A DNA stretch of 40,526 nt from Nostoc sp. NMS9 (GCF_017114995.1 NZ_JABXKL010000051.1:1-40526); one strand, 5' to 3'; counted from the stretch's first letter, positions 1 through 8,104 are shown. Numbers and translations are program-made. The notes: generated by a model from the letters alone, not told the origin.

Positions 1-60
1 TCCGCGCTTCCTAAATATTCTCGAATGGCTGGTACTTTATTTTTTCGCAAGTCCCTTGGT
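1..60. repeat. Dispersed repeat copy A
   Basis: The first 60 bases align, with scattered substitutions and one short indel, to 22524-22581 in the same orientation. Shared blocks include GCGCTTCCTA, TTTTATTT-type runs and AGTCCCTT. Both copies are noncoding, so this is probably a dispersed Nostoc-type repeat. The copy may continue upstream of the window. Confidence 0.5.
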
Positions 61-159
61 TGATTGATGCAAGTGCAAATTGTCTGCATTTGATATGATT
101 GAGCATCGACTAATACCCTCCTCTTACGGAGTGTGGGGCACTGGAAAGAGTTTTTCTAA

Positions 160-186
160 CCCAATGCCCAATGCCCAATGCCCAAT
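160..186. repeat. Heptanucleotide tandem repeat (CCCAATG)n
   Basis: About four head-to-tail CCCAATG units end 10 bases before the preferred start codon of the next gene. Heptamer arrays of this kind are common in Nostoc spacers. The in-frame translation through them is therefore unlikely to be real protein, which supports the downstream start. Confidence 0.75.
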
Positions 187-196
187 CCCTTTTAAT

Positions 197-1108
197 ATGC
201 CTCGGTTTGTTAGGTTAATCATCAATATAGTAGTCTTAGGTGCATTGTTATTCATATCCCAGCAAGTTTGGGCGCAAGACTGGCGTCCGGTTCGCGGTGG
301 CATCCCTTTCGGTATCAGTGGTATAGCTTTGATAGAGCAACAAAGCAATAGGCTCGATTTTCTGATTGTCCATGACAACAAACAAAAAAAACAAGGTCGT
401 TTAGCAATTATTACGATTAAAGGTAAAAGGCAGCCTGAATATTTCCCCTTGAATTGGCCAAATAATACAGAATTGCCCATTGACTTAGAAGCTTTAACAT
501 CTGTTCCAGAGAAAACAAAATCTTCTTTTATCGCTTTAAGCAGTTCTGGGAAAGCTTATCACATCCGGTTCGAGCCTGCCAACAAAACCATCTCAGTTCT
601 CAAAGAATTCAGTCTACCAGAAATTATTCAAGGGAATAATTTTGAAGCATTTGGATTACAAAATATAGATAGTAAATTAATTGCTATTTGGGGGCATCGA
701 GGTGAAGGAGAACAACCAGCAACTATTTTTTGGGGAATATTTGACTTGGCTAAATATCAAATTACCCTCGCAGGTTCTGCCAATCTGAAAGTACCGTTTC
801 CATCTGGCAATGTTCGCCATATTTCAGATATTAAAGTAGACCCCGTAGGAATTGTATATATCACTTCAGCAAGTGATGCTGGAGATGATGGCCCATTTCA
901 GTCAGCTGTGTATGTCGCTGGTTACTTGGGATTGCGTGGCAACAAAATTGTATGGCAGCAAAATTCTCAATTTGTTCCTCTCTACCGCTCTGATTATCAC
1001 AAAATTGAAGCTATGGAACTTGTTCCCGGTGCAGAAGGCGGTGTAGTGGTTGGTACAGACGACGAGAATTTGGGTTCTTATGTGTACATTGTGGGTGGAA
1101 GTAGCTGA
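197..1108 (+). CDS. Secreted protein of unknown function
   Basis: A 303-residue protein when started at the ATG at 197. The frame is open from 80, but the upstream 39 codons run through a heptamer repeat, whereas the ATG at 197 directly opens a signal peptide: a basic start (MPRFVR), a hydrophobic core (LIINIVVLGALLFI) and a cleavage-like site after VWAQ. It is therefore probably exported to the periplasm or cell surface. The mature part is rich in beta-type alternation and short Gly/Asp turns, including GTDDENLGSYVYIVGG near the end, and could be a propeller-like fold, but no catalytic motif is visible. I do not recognise the family. It is followed directly by pseudogene remains, so it sits at the edge of a degraded region. 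It is likely a real gene; its function is unknown. Confidence 0.7.
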   Translation: MPRFVRLIINIVVLGALLFISQQVWAQDWRPVRGGIPFGISGIALIEQQSNRLDFLIVHDNKQKKQGRLAIITIKGKRQPEYFPLNWPNNTELPIDLEALTSVPEKTKSSFIALSSSGKAYHIRFEPANKTISVLKEFSLPEIIQGNNFEAFGLQNIDSKLIAIWGHRGEGEQPATIFWGIFDLAKYQITLAGSANLKVPFPSGNVRHISDIKVDPVGIVYITSASDAGDDGPFQSAVYVAGYLGLRGNKIVWQQNSQFVPLYRSDYHKIEAMELVPGAEGGVVVGTDDENLGSYVYIVGGSS

Positions 1109-1141
1109 ACAGAGATCGGCAGAAGAAAGGAAGGACAATCA

Positions 1142-1420
1142 ATCGCTTGTCGATCACAAGCAAAAGTTGAATTTCTCAAGCAGCTTGGCTGTCATCGAGC
1201 GATTAATTACTCTCAAGAAAATCTTGATGAAGTTCTCAAAAAAGAATATCCCCAAGGCATTGACTTAGTTTATGAATGCGTTGGGAGTGAGTTGTTTGAT
1301 ATATGTGTTGATCACCTGGCACGGCGCGGTAGATTAGTTATCGTCGGATATATTTCTGAATACTTATCATCCGAACTAGAGTTGGTAAACCGTCCGAGAA
1401 TATACAACAAATTAACGTGA
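1142..1420 (+). pseudogene. MDR (zinc-binding dehydrogenase-like) oxidoreductase, middle fragment
   Basis: The frame ending at TGA 1418-1420 reads IACRSQAKVEFLKQLGC, then INYSQENLDEVLKKEYP, GIDLVYECVG, RRGRLVIVGYISEY and NRPRIYNKL. This is the Rossmann-domain segment of medium-chain dehydrogenase/reductase quinone oxidoreductases of the PTGR3/ZADH2 type. The N-terminal catalytic half and the nucleotide-binding glycine motif are missing, and the frame stops where the C-terminal lobe should begin. There is no start codon context, and the fragment follows the preceding gene directly. The missing C-terminal piece matches the fragment at 25433-25639 on the other strand. It is a decayed fragment, not a functional gene. 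Confidence 0.75.
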
Positions 1421-1539
1421 GTTCGATGGTTATAAAAAGGCAAAAAGCTTGCTAGATATGAAGCATAAGAAATTGAGTAGGTATTGCGATCGCTAAGATT
1501 GATTGAGAATCGGCAAAAAAGTCACAAAAAAACACCGAG

Positions 1540-1662
1540 ACTAAAAATATCTTAGAAAAATCAACGTTAGGGCTTAGTCTACCATTGTATCTCGCCTCTC
1601 AAGTTACTGAATTATCTATTGAGCAAGTTCAAGTTTTACAAGAAGAGATTAAAAAATCTTAA
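1540..1662 (+). pseudogene. Rpn-family nuclease C-terminal remnant
   Basis: A short open stretch ending at TAA 1660-1662 encodes NILEKSTLGLSLPLYLASQ then VTELSIEQVQVLQEEIKKS. The VTxLSIEQVQxLQ pattern is the helical C-terminal tail common in cyanobacterial Rpn-family (PD-(D/E)XK) nuclease/transposase-like proteins. No catalytic core is present upstream, so this is at most a tail fragment. The match is short and the assignment is tentative. Confidence 0.4.
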
Positions 1663-1685
1663 TTTTAATTAATTGCTTTATAAAA

Positions 1686-1795
1686 TACGCGGCTACACAA
1701 GCAAAACCTGCATTCGCAGTTTTCAAAGTTTTTATTAATTCGCGCAGACGGACTTGGTTTGTATAGACGCGATTTTTAATCGCATTATTTAAATT
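1686..1795. repeat. Degenerate inverted-repeat element
   Basis: Two degraded arms face each other: CGCGGCTACACAAGCAAAAC (1688-1707) and the complement of GGTTTGTATAGACGCG (1757-1772). The motif (GCGCAGACGGACTT, GTTTGTNTAG, CGCGATT) resembles a short sequence seen repeatedly in Nostoc spacers. It is probably an old miniature or interspersed repeat inserted in the debris between the oxidoreductase remnant and the asnS remnant. No protein is encoded. Confidence 0.45.
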
Positions 1796-1801
1796 TTCAA
1801 A

Positions 1802-1920
1802 CTAAAATTCAGCATTTTGCGGTGTATGAGGAAAGGGAATCACATCACAAATATTTCCTATACCCGTTATAAAAACCCAACCTAAAACTAGCATGGGGAA
1901 CGGTTCATCACCACACAAAT
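1802..1920 (-). pseudogene. asnS 3'-end remnant (duplicate)
   Basis: Read on the minus strand this gives TVPHASFRLGF, a gap, then ITGIGNICDVIPFPHTPQ and NAEF plus a stop. It is a degraded copy of the last about 35 residues of the intact asparaginyl-tRNA synthetase at 2621-4012 ([20 protein letters not shown]). By eye, 62 of 73 bases match at the 3' end, and the downstream bases AACTAAAA are shared too. A deletion removes the ERLVQF codons and the part upstream of the motif is largely lost. It is a tail duplicate separated from asnS by the toxin-antitoxin pair. Confidence 0.8.
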
Positions 1921-1943
1921 AATGTGATAATATCTAATATTTA

Positions 1944-2312
1944 TCAATCATTATTATTGTTTATAATCCTTAAGCCAAGGATAGTACACAAAGCTATTGC
2001 CAACTTATCTAAATAATTATCATCTAAATGATCAATCACTCTGATAATTCTTGATTTATCAACAACCCGAAGTTGCTTACAAAGCACAACAGAATCTTGG
2101 CTTAAACCACCTATACCAGCAGGTACAAACACATGAGAGGCTAAAATAGCGCATCTAATTTTTGAGGTGCATGGTGCGATAATGGTATGGGGACTAACAG
2201 AATTTGCCCGATCAATTTGCACTACTACAACAGGTCTAATGCCTGCTTGTTCTGTCCCAATAACAGGATTGAGATCACACAAAAGGACATCTCCTCTTGA
2301 GATATCTACCAC
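1944..2312 (-). CDS. MazF/PemK-family endoribonuclease toxin
   Basis: This 122-residue protein has the MazF/PemK toxin layout: a start of the type ISRGDVLLCDLNPVIGTEQ, then GIRPVVVVQ, followed by IIAPCTSKI and LSQDSVVLCKQLRVVDKSRI. These are the conserved beta-barrel strands and the R-P-V-V-V segment of the family. Such toxins cleave mRNA in the cytoplasm and are neutralised by a co-encoded antitoxin. The start overlaps the end of the upstream antitoxin gene by 7 bases, so the two are translationally coupled. The pair lies between asnS and a duplicated asnS tail. Family assignment is firm; sequence specificity cannot be told. Confidence 0.85.
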   Translation of the reverse strand: MVDISRGDVLLCDLNPVIGTEQAGIRPVVVVQIDRANSVSPHTIIAPCTSKIRCAILASHVFVPAGIGGLSQDSVVLCKQLRVVDKSRIIRVIDHLDDNYLDKLAIALCTILGLRIINNNND

Positions 2313-2536
2313 TGAATTTCTCCACGCGCCAAGCGTTCTTCATAATCTTTTAAATTAGATAAATAGTCAGAAAAATCTGATTCCACTGTTTCCAATGACT
2401 CGCTAAACTGAAGCCATAGTTCCCAGTTATTACCGCTATGCTTTATTAATAGGAAGTCGATAAAATCACTTACTTCCTGAACTAAATCTTCTGGCATTTG
2501 CCGGATTTTACCAATGGTTTGGTCTTGTATGTTCAT
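2306..2536 (-). CDS. Antitoxin of the MazF-type module
   Basis: This 76-residue acidic protein begins with MNIQDQTIGKIRQMPEDLVQ and continues EVSDFIDFLL. That opening, 'I-R-Q-x-P-E-D-L-V-Q-E-V-x-D-F-I-D-F-L', is common in cyanobacterial antitoxins of the DUF2281 type. It overlaps the toxin start by 7 bases and precedes it, the usual order. The C-terminal half (RLARGEIQW) is probably the flexible toxin-wrapping tail. No clear DNA-binding motif is visible beyond the short N-terminal helix. It is likely functional, and it gives no sign of decay. Confidence 0.75.
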   Translation of the reverse strand: MNIQDQTIGKIRQMPEDLVQEVSDFIDFLLIKHSGNNWELWLQFSESLETVESDFSDYLSNLKDYEERLARGEIQW

Positions 2537-2620
2537 GATAAATATTTTCAGATGGATTTCTATTTATTCACAAAAATCAAAAACCTGGCGATTAGAAATG
2601 GCCAGGTCTAAAATTTAAAA

Positions 2621-4012
2621 CTAAAACTCTGCACTTTGTGGTGTACGCGGAAACGGAATCACATCACGAATATTTCCCATACCAGTCATAAATTGCACGA
2701 GCCGTTCAAAACCTAGTCCAAAACCAGCGTGAGGGACAGTACCATAACGACGCAAATCGAGATACCACCACAAATCTTCTGGGTTTAACCCTTGTGCTAA
2801 AACGCGGCGTTCTAAGACTTCTAGGCGTTCTTCGCGCTGGGAACCGCCAACAATCTCGCCAATTTTGGGTGCGAGAATATCCATTGCGCGGACGGTTTTT
2901 TCATCGTCATTCAAGCGCATATAAAATGCTTTGATTTGCGCTGGATAATCTGTAACGATCACAGGCTTTTTAAATAATTGTTCAGCTAAGTAACGTTCGT
3001 GTTCTGATTGTAAATCTAAACCCCAACTCACAGGATATTCAAATTTGACATCAGCTTTTTCTAAAAGTGCGATCGCTTCTGTATAACTTAAGCGTTCAAA
3101 CTGATTATTAATAATATTTTCGGCTGTTGCCAACACAGATTTATCAATGCGTTCATTGAAAAATTCCATATCTTCTGGGCAAGTTTCCAACACATATTTA
3201 AAAATGTGTTTGAGAAACGCCTCAGCTAAATCCATATCACCTTCTAAGTCACAAAAAGCTATTTCTGGCTCAACCATCCAAAATTCTGCTAGGTGGCGCG
3301 AGGTGTTGGAATTTTCTGCACGGAAGGTAGGACCAAATGTGTAGACGTTAGAAAACGCCATCGCCATCACTTCTGCTTCCAGCTGGCCGCTAACTGTTAA
3401 ATATGTGGGTTTAGCAAAAAAGTCTTGGCTGTAATCTACTGCTTGGTTTTCTGTGCGGGGAATATTCTTTAAATCTAAACTGGTAACGCTAAACAGTTCA
3501 CCCGCGCCTTCGCAATCGCTAGCAGTGATGATCGGTGTGTGTACCCACAAAAAGCCTCTTTCTTGGAAAAATTGGTGAATTGCTGTTGAACAAGCATTTC
3601 TGACGCGGAAAACTGCACCAAAGGAATTGGTACGCGATCGCAAATGTCCAATGGTTCGCAGAAACTCAAAGGAATGGCGTTTCTTTTGCAGGGGATATGT
3701 ATCGGGATCAGCTTCTCCGTAAACTTTCACCGTCTCGGCTTTCAACTCAATTCGCTGTCCTTTACCCAGAGAAGCCACTAATACCCCTGTGGCCTCGACA
3801 GCAGCACCCGTATTTAATTTTTTCAATATAGCTTCATAATCTGGCAAATCCTGATTAATCACGACTTGCAAATTAGCTAGTGATGAGCCGTCATTGACTT
3901 CAATAAAAGCAAACCCTTTTGACTCACGTTTCGTCCGCACCCAGCCTTGCACTTGGAGGGACTCATCAGGTTGGCCACTTCGCAATATTTCTGCAATCCG
4001 TCGATTTACCAT
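2621..4012 (-). CDS. asnS: Asparaginyl-tRNA synthetase
   Basis: A 463-residue class II aminoacyl-tRNA synthetase that charges tRNA-Asn in the cytoplasm. An OB-fold anticodon-binding domain occupies roughly residues 1-110 ([20 protein letters not shown]). The catalytic domain follows with motif 1 around [15 protein letters not shown], motif 2 ([20 protein letters not shown]) and motif 3 ([12 protein letters not shown]). Length is normal for the family. The ATG at 4010-4012 lies 2 bases from the stop of the upstream coiled-coil gene, so the two are probably co-transcribed. Its 3' end is duplicated as a decayed copy about 0.8 kb downstream. Confidence 0.97.
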   Translation of the reverse strand: MVNRRIAEILRSGQPDESLQVQGWVRTKRESKGFAFIEVNDGSSLANLQVVINQDLPDYEAILKKLNTGAAVEATGVLVASLGKGQRIELKAETVKVYGEADPDTYPLQKKRHSFEFLRTIGHLRSRTNSFGAVFRVRNACSTAIHQFFQERGFLWVHTPIITASDCEGAGELFSVTSLDLKNIPRTENQAVDYSQDFFAKPTYLTVSGQLEAEVMAMAFSNVYTFGPTFRAENSNTSRHLAEFWMVEPEIAFCDLEGDMDLAEAFLKHIFKYVLETCPEDMEFFNERIDKSVLATAENIINNQFERLSYTEAIALLEKADVKFEYPVSWGLDLQSEHERYLAEQLFKKPVIVTDYPAQIKAFYMRLNDDEKTVRAMDILAPKIGEIVGGSQREERLEVLERRVLAQGLNPEDLWWYLDLRRYGTVPHAGFGLGFERLVQFMTGMGNIRDVIPFPRTPQSAEF

Positions 4013-4014
4013 AT

Positions 4015-4377
4015 TTATCCAGCATAAGACTTTAATATCCAGCCTATGATAACGCCCATTCCACCAAAGCGGACGACTTGCCAGAAAGGTTTTTTGAGGC
4101 TACGCCAAGAAAACAACTGGCTTTCTAAGTTTAGTTCTAGCATTTCCAACTGCCGTTGAATTTGCCGTAACTCTGCTTTGATTTCTGGTGTCTGAGATTT
4201 ATTGTGCTTTAGTTGATCGCGGCGCTGTTGCCATTGTGCCTGTTGTTGGCGATCGCGTCGCACTTGATCGTAACGTTCTCTCAAGGATAGGAGCGATCGC
4301 TCTACTTCCTCTAGTTCTTGTTCAAAATCTGGTTCGGGATTTTCTGCTGACGGCTGTGATTGTTTAGACGGCTTCAT
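4015..4377 (-). CDS. Coiled-coil protein with C-terminal membrane anchor
   Basis: A protein of about 120 residues when started at [18 protein letters not shown]. The open frame extends 25 codons further upstream, but that part is less protein-like and this ATG is preferred. Residues 20-85 are strongly charged with heptad spacing ([20 protein letters not shown] and later [17 protein letters not shown]), predicting a coiled coil. The C-terminus carries one hydrophobic segment ([17 protein letters not shown]), which predicts a tail-anchored membrane protein. It ends 2 bases before asnS and so probably shares its transcript. No known function is recognised; it looks like a conserved cyanobacterial protein. 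Confidence 0.7.
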   Translation of the reverse strand: MKPSKQSQPSAENPEPDFEQELEEVERSLLSLRERYDQVRRDRQQQAQWQQRRDQLKHNKSQTPEIKAELRQIQRQLEMLELNLESQLFSWRSLKKPFWQVVRFGGMGVIIGWILKSYAG

Positions 4378-4505
4378 GTACAAGTAGTAAACTAAGATTA
4401 AATGCGACCTGCCAACAGTCAAAATTAAAACTATGAGTTTTTGACTCAGCACGGGCTAAACGCCCCGCTTCCGCTAACAGCACTCATCACTCAGCACTCA
4501 TAATT

Positions 4506-4781
4506 ATGTCTCAATCTACTCAGCTGCCTAAAACCAGTCAACTGAATGAACTTACTACTCTGGAACTAGCTCAAGCCCTTATGGAAAGGCTGACTATTTC
4601 CCCTAATGATTGGCATCGCCTCAAGTCTAACCGCAATTCCCGCGCTAATGAACAAGTGGCAGCAGCAATTGTGTATCTTTTAAAGAATCAGCCAGAAGAA
4701 GCTCAAGCTAGATTACAACAAGCAGTTGGTTGGTTAGATCGCTCCATTTGTGCCCCTCCCTGTCCGACTCACGGAAAATAG
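4506..4781 (+). CDS. Small conserved hypothetical protein
   Basis: A 91-residue soluble protein, divergent from the coiled-coil gene. It is helical (LTTLELAQALMERLTISPND then EQVAAAIVYLLKNQPEEAQA), with a short tail containing two cysteines (SICAPPCPTHGK). No signal peptide or membrane segment is visible. The amino-acid pattern looks like a genuine small cyanobacterial protein rather than a chance frame, but I cannot assign a function. The spacer before it includes a short Nostoc-type repeat (GGGCTAAACGCCCCGCT). It converges on the anti-sigma-like gene downstream, with a perfect palindrome between them. Confidence 0.6.
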   Translation: MSQSTQLPKTSQLNELTTLELAQALMERLTISPNDWHRLKSNRNSRANEQVAAAIVYLLKNQPEEAQARLQQAVGWLDRSICAPPCPTHGK

Positions 4782-4828
4782 AGAGTAGGCAATAAAAATC
4801 AATCAACCAATAACTTTCTCCCCTTCCC

Positions 4829-4848
4829 AGACGCGATTAATCGCGTCT
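4829..4848. repeat. Perfect 20-bp palindrome AGACGCGATTAATCGCGTCT
   Basis: The 20 bases equal their own reverse complement and lie between two convergent genes. There is no adjacent T-run, so a factor-independent terminator is not clearly supported. Palindromes of this wording are frequent in Nostoc spacers. It may be a dispersed repeat that also limits read-through. Confidence 0.6.
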
Positions 4849-4860
4849 CTACTAGCCCTG

Positions 4861-5310
4861 TTATCGCCGCAGAGATAATCCCCGGCGATTTTCCATTTGT
4901 TTACAAAGCCTCAATTCTGTTCCTTTGCGGTTCCACTCTACCTGATCAAAAATTTGATGCAGAAGACATAAACCACGGCCATTTTCTGACTCATCTGGTG
5001 GAAGATAGTCTGTTGGTTCTTCATTACTAGTAGATGAAGGAGTAAAGCCACTACCCTGGTCTGATATTATCCACCAATATTGATTATCTATTACGGAAAA
5101 ACGAACTACAACTGTTTTACTCGGATCGAGATTATTACCATGTTTAGCTGCGTTTACTAGGGCTTCTTGAAGTCCTAGCCGCAGTTCTGCTTGTAATCGT
5201 GCTGGAATTTCTGCCAACAATAAGTCTAAGATGGGACAAAGGTAGAGGGTTGAGGCAAAACTAATAGTGCCCCAATAACGTCCAACTGGACGGAGTGAAA
5301 TAGTAATCAC
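4861..5310 (-). CDS. Anti-sigma regulatory factor (HATPase-type Ser/Thr kinase)
   Basis: This 149-residue protein has the GHKL ATP-binding fold of RsbW/SpoIIAB-type regulators. The N-box is EALVNAAKHGNN, the G1 box is SDQGSGFTP and the G2 box is ENGRGLCLLHQIFD. Such proteins bind sigma factors or phosphorylate anti-anti-sigma partners in the cytoplasm; in cyanobacteria they often belong to PP2C/STAS regulatory modules. No partner STAS or phosphatase gene lies nearby, so its target cannot be inferred here. Length is typical. The start MITISLRPVGRYWG is kept because it opens the first strand of the fold. Confidence 0.85.
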   Translation of the reverse strand: MITISLRPVGRYWGTISFASTLYLCPILDLLLAEIPARLQAELRLGLQEALVNAAKHGNNLDPSKTVVVRFSVIDNQYWWIISDQGSGFTPSSTSNEEPTDYLPPDESENGRGLCLLHQIFDQVEWNRKGTELRLCKQMENRRGLSLRR

Positions 5311-5704
5311 AAGAGAAACCCCATAGCTTTCAGTTAGCTAGACATCAGTTTGCTATTACAGTCACCCTGATAAAACTTGAGGTGGTCATGCTGCCTTCAA
5401 ACTTGCGTCTTTAAAACTAAATTTTGAAAATGCTAGGGAGCATTGGCTCTATAACTATGAATTGGGATTGTTTAGGTATATAATATCGGCTGGAATAAGT
5501 TTGATAATGAAGTCAGCAAATTAAGAATATGCTGTTAATTTTAGAGAGTATTGTCATACTCTAGTTAGTTGCCGATTTATAATTTACACAATCTTCTTCA
5601 TGTTTTTAAGAACCCATGCAACTTGAATTTATTTAAACAAAATGAATTTTTATTTTTGGCTTAATTCAATTTTAGCATCTTTAGTATGCACTAGACTAAA
5701 ATTT
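5311..5704. other. Intergenic region with one small hairpin
   Basis: Almost 400 bases without a recognisable gene separate rlmD from the anti-sigma-type gene, both on the minus strand. The only clear structure is a 7-bp perfect stem (AGAGTAT/ATACTCT, 5545-5562) with a 4-base loop. It could be an operator or a weak terminator. The sequence is AT-rich and would have to contain the promoter of the anti-sigma-type gene; I cannot place it confidently. Confidence 0.4.
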
Positions 5705-7111
5705 TCAAATTTCAGTTTTTTTGAAGGAATTACTACCCTTGTCAAAATGTGATAGCACAAGAAAGGCGGCAGTTTCAACATGAGCAGTTTGAGGAAAAAA
5801 ATCAGCAGGTTGTACCCGTGTGATGGTATATTGCCCATCTTGGCAAAGCAATTTCAGGTCACGGGCGAGGGTAGCTACTTTACAGCTGACGTAAACGATC
5901 CGAGATGGTTTCAATTGCCGTAAAGTATCTATGACTGCGCGATCGCACCCCTTACGTGGCGGATCGAGTATTACTACTTCTGGTATTGTGCCCATTTTGG
6001 GAAGCAATTTCTCTACTGCGCCGACTTGGAATGTCACATTATCAATTCCGTTGCGGTGGGCATTCAAAATTGCTTGTTCTACTGCTGCTGGTTGCACTTC
6101 TAATCCTGTAGCAATACGTACTTTTTTGGCGAGGGGTAAAGTTAAAGTCCCAATACCACAGTAGGCATCAACTAGGAACTCATGCCCTTGAAGATTGAGT
6201 TCTGATTGAATTACCTGCAATAGTGCCTCTGCTGTTTCGGTATACACTTGGAAAAACGTATCTGGGCGTACTTGAAATTCCAGTCCAGCAAAATTTTCAC
6301 GCAGGTGGGGTACTCCAGCGATGCAACGGGTTTCTGATCCAAAGATAGCATTTGTGCGATCAGAGTTGCGATTGAGCGACACTCCCACTAACTGCGGATA
6401 GCGCTTTAACCATTCCTGGGCTTGGGTTTCAATTCCTGATAAATTCCAGTCCTTCACCACCAAAGTCAGCAACATTTCCCCTGTGTGTCGGCCAATGCGT
6501 AAACCGAGATGGCGAATTTTTCCTTGGTGGCGCTGTTCATCGTAAATTTGCCAACCTTGCTGTTGAATATCCTGTTTAACTTCGGCAAGTAAGGGATTTA
6601 ATCGTGAGTCTTGGACTGGACATTGATTTAAATTAATTAATTGGTGACTACCTTTTTGATAGTAGCCAGCCTGTACTTGTCCTGTTGCTGATGTGCCCAG
6701 AGGATATGTAGATTTATTACGGTAGCCGAAAGCAGAAGGGGCGGCGAGTACCGGATCTACTGGTGATTGGGCAAAACCGCCAATGCGTTCCAAAGCTTGA
6801 ATAACTTGATTTTGCTTGGCTACTAGCTGGTAATCATAATTAATATGCTGCCACTGGCAACCACCGCACTTATCAGCCACAATACAACTGGGTCGGATAC
6901 GGTGAGGAGATGGTGACAATAGCTGTTGGAGCTTACCGTGGGCGTATTTAGGTTTAACATGAACTAAGCGGACAATGGCGCGATCGCCTGGGACAGTATC
7001 TGGGACAAACACTACACGTTCATCAGCGCGTCCCACACCATCGCCTGTATCACTCAGGTTAGCGATCGTCACTTCAATTAATTCACCCTGTTGCCAAATT
7101 ATTTTTGTCAT
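5705..7111 (-). CDS. rlmD: 23S rRNA (uracil-C5)-methyltransferase, RlmD family
   Basis: A 468-residue RumA/RlmD-type enzyme that methylates C5 of a uridine in 23S rRNA using SAM. An N-terminal TRAM domain (about residues 8-66) is followed by four iron-sulfur cysteines at positions 76, 82, 85 and 164 (C-x5-C-x2-C...C). The SAM-binding loop is DAYCGIGTLTLPLA (315-328), then DPPRKG (383-388), the catalytic Cys410 in YVSCKVATLARDL, and the HVE general-base motif (444-446). All key residues are present. The upstream side carries TCATTTG/TCATTAG heptamer repeats. It is monocistronic as far as can be seen. Confidence 0.93.
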   Translation of the reverse strand: MTKIIWQQGELIEVTIANLSDTGDGVGRADERVVFVPDTVPGDRAIVRLVHVKPKYAHGKLQQLLSPSPHRIRPSCIVADKCGGCQWQHINYDYQLVAKQNQVIQALERIGGFAQSPVDPVLAAPSAFGYRNKSTYPLGTSATGQVQAGYYQKGSHQLINLNQCPVQDSRLNPLLAEVKQDIQQQGWQIYDEQRHQGKIRHLGLRIGRHTGEMLLTLVVKDWNLSGIETQAQEWLKRYPQLVGVSLNRNSDRTNAIFGSETRCIAGVPHLRENFAGLEFQVRPDTFFQVYTETAEALLQVIQSELNLQGHEFLVDAYCGIGTLTLPLAKKVRIATGLEVQPAAVEQAILNAHRNGIDNVTFQVGAVEKLLPKMGTIPEVVILDPPRKGCDRAVIDTLRQLKPSRIVYVSCKVATLARDLKLLCQDGQYTITRVQPADFFPQTAHVETAAFLVLSHFDKGSNSFKKTEI

Positions 7112-7142
7112 TTGTCATTTGTCATTAGTCATTGGTCATTGT
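7108..7142. repeat. Heptanucleotide repeat (TCATTNG)n
   Basis: Several TCATTTG/TCATTAG/TCATTGG units run directly upstream of and into the rlmD start codon. This is the same heptamer family as at 8027-8068 and 28167-28260, read on one strand or the other. Because it abuts the start codon, the array sits in the rlmD leader. Confidence 0.65.
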
Positions 7143-7280
7143 CCCCTTCATTTCGCCTACTCCCTACTCCCTACTTTCCCCAAACAGATAAATTCAATAC
7201 ATAAGTAGCTCCTATCCCTTCACTTGTGTACCTCCAACTCGCTAAACTAACAGATAATATTTCAGGTGATTTCAATAATC

Positions 7281-7766
7281 ATGACTGTAATTAGCCAAGT
7301 TATTCTCAAAGCTGACGACGAACTGCGTTATCCCAGCAGTGGCGAACTTAAAAATATCAAAGACTTTTTGCAAACCGGCGTAAAAAGGACGCGGATTGTG
7401 GCTACCTTAGCCGAAAACGAAAAAAAGATAGTTCAGGAAGCAACCAAACAACTTTGGCAGAAGCGTCCTGACTTTATCTCCCCCGGAGGTAATGCTTACG
7501 GTGAACGCCAACGCTCTCTATGTATCCGTGATTTTGGGTGGTACTTACGCCTAATTACCTATGGTGTACTTGCCGGTGATAAAGAGCCAATTGAAAAAAT
7601 CGGTTTGATTGGTGTGCGGGAAATGTACAATTCATTGGGCGTTCCCGTGCCTGGAATGGTAGAAGCGATTAATTCCCTCAAAACAGCCTCCCTTAGCTTA
7701 CTGAGTGCAGAAGACGCTGCCGAAGCAGCACCTTACTTTGATTACATCATTCAAGCGATGTCTTAA
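7281..7766 (+). CDS. apcD: Allophycocyanin alpha-B subunit
   Basis: A 161-residue phycobiliprotein that serves as a terminal energy emitter in the phycobilisome core, passing excitation to the photosystems from the cytoplasmic face of the thylakoid. The sequence shows ApcD features: [20 protein letters not shown] at the start, a [20 protein letters not shown] region with the chromophore-binding cysteine at position 81, and [14 protein letters not shown] at the end. The ATG at 7281 (MTVISQVIL) gives exactly the family length; an upstream in-frame start would add five residues. It is monocistronic. Its 3' side contains several inverted repeats and a probable antisense-strand RNA gene. Confidence 0.95.
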   Translation: MTVISQVILKADDELRYPSSGELKNIKDFLQTGVKRTRIVATLAENEKKIVQEATKQLWQKRPDFISPGGNAYGERQRSLCIRDFGWYLRLITYGVLAGDKEPIEKIGLIGVREMYNSLGVPVPGMVEAINSLKTASLSLLSAEDAAEAAPYFDYIIQAMS

Positions 7767-7814
7767 TACAAAGTGTGTGCTGGTTCTAGGAATATACTTT
7801 CGGTCTACTAGAGT

Positions 7815-7835
7815 GAGTGCCAGGTATTAGCACTC
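7815..7835. terminator. Short hairpin after apcD
   Basis: GAGTGC and GCACTC are separated by 9 bases, 48 bases past the apcD stop. The words are those of a CIRCE operator, but the half-sites are in swapped order, so HrcA binding is not expected. There is no T-run. It may be a 3'-end stabilising hairpin or weak terminator for apcD. Confidence 0.35.
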
Positions 7836-7867
7836 GATAGGCATAAAATCCCCAATTTGATCATACC

Positions 7868-7930
7868 TTCCCCACATTTGGTAGTGGCTGTGGCAATATC
7901 TCTGTCAAGTTACCAACCAGTTGTGGGGAA
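7868..7930. repeat. Two-part long inverted repeat
   Basis: TTCCCCACA (7868-7876) pairs with TGTGGGGAA (7922-7930), and inside it TTGGTA (7878-7883) pairs with TACCAA (7911-7916), leaving an asymmetric bulge and a 27-base loop. Fifteen base pairs in two nested helices are unlikely by chance. It could be a terminator-like 3' structure for apcD or a small palindromic repeat. Confidence 0.5.
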
Positions 7931-7989
7931 ATTTTATGGATATGGGCATGGGGCACTTGTACTGAGTGCGTAGCTCTCGTAGAGAAGTA

Positions 7990-8068
7990 TTGGGCATTGA
8001 GCATTGGGCATTGGGCATTGGGCATTTAACTAATGACTAATGACTAATGACTAATGACTAATGACAAA
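7990..8068. repeat. Two adjacent heptanucleotide arrays
   Basis: About five TTGGGCA units (7990-8024) are followed by about five to six TGACTAA units (8027-8068). These are the short tandemly repeated repeats typical of heterocyst-forming cyanobacteria. They lie immediately beyond the T-tract of the minus-strand terminator at 8072-8104. Confidence 0.8.
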
Positions 8069-8071
8069 TAC

Positions 8072-8104
8072 AAAAAACCGACAGTCCTTGATTAAGGCTG
8101 TCGG
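8072..8104 (-). terminator. Minus-strand factor-independent terminator
   Basis: On the minus strand CCGACAG, AAGG-type pairing and CTGTCGG form a stem of 7 bp plus 4 bp with one bulged base, and the stem is followed by six consecutive Ts. This is a canonical intrinsic terminator for leftward transcription. No minus-strand protein gene exists upstream of it as far as 11 kb, so it must end some other transcript. Confidence 0.65.

Noticed and set aside
1802..2620. Integrative element with att sites in asnS
   Set aside because: No integrase or identical att core is visible and the duplicate is only about 85% identical, so a decayed duplication is preferred.
7815..7835. CIRCE-like words GAGTGC...GCACTC after apcD
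   Set aside because: The half-sites are in the opposite order to a CIRCE operator and no heat-shock gene follows; it is only a small hairpin.
7990..8068. Possible CRISPR-like array
   Set aside because: Units are 7 bases head to tail without spacers, so this is a short tandem repeat and not CRISPR.
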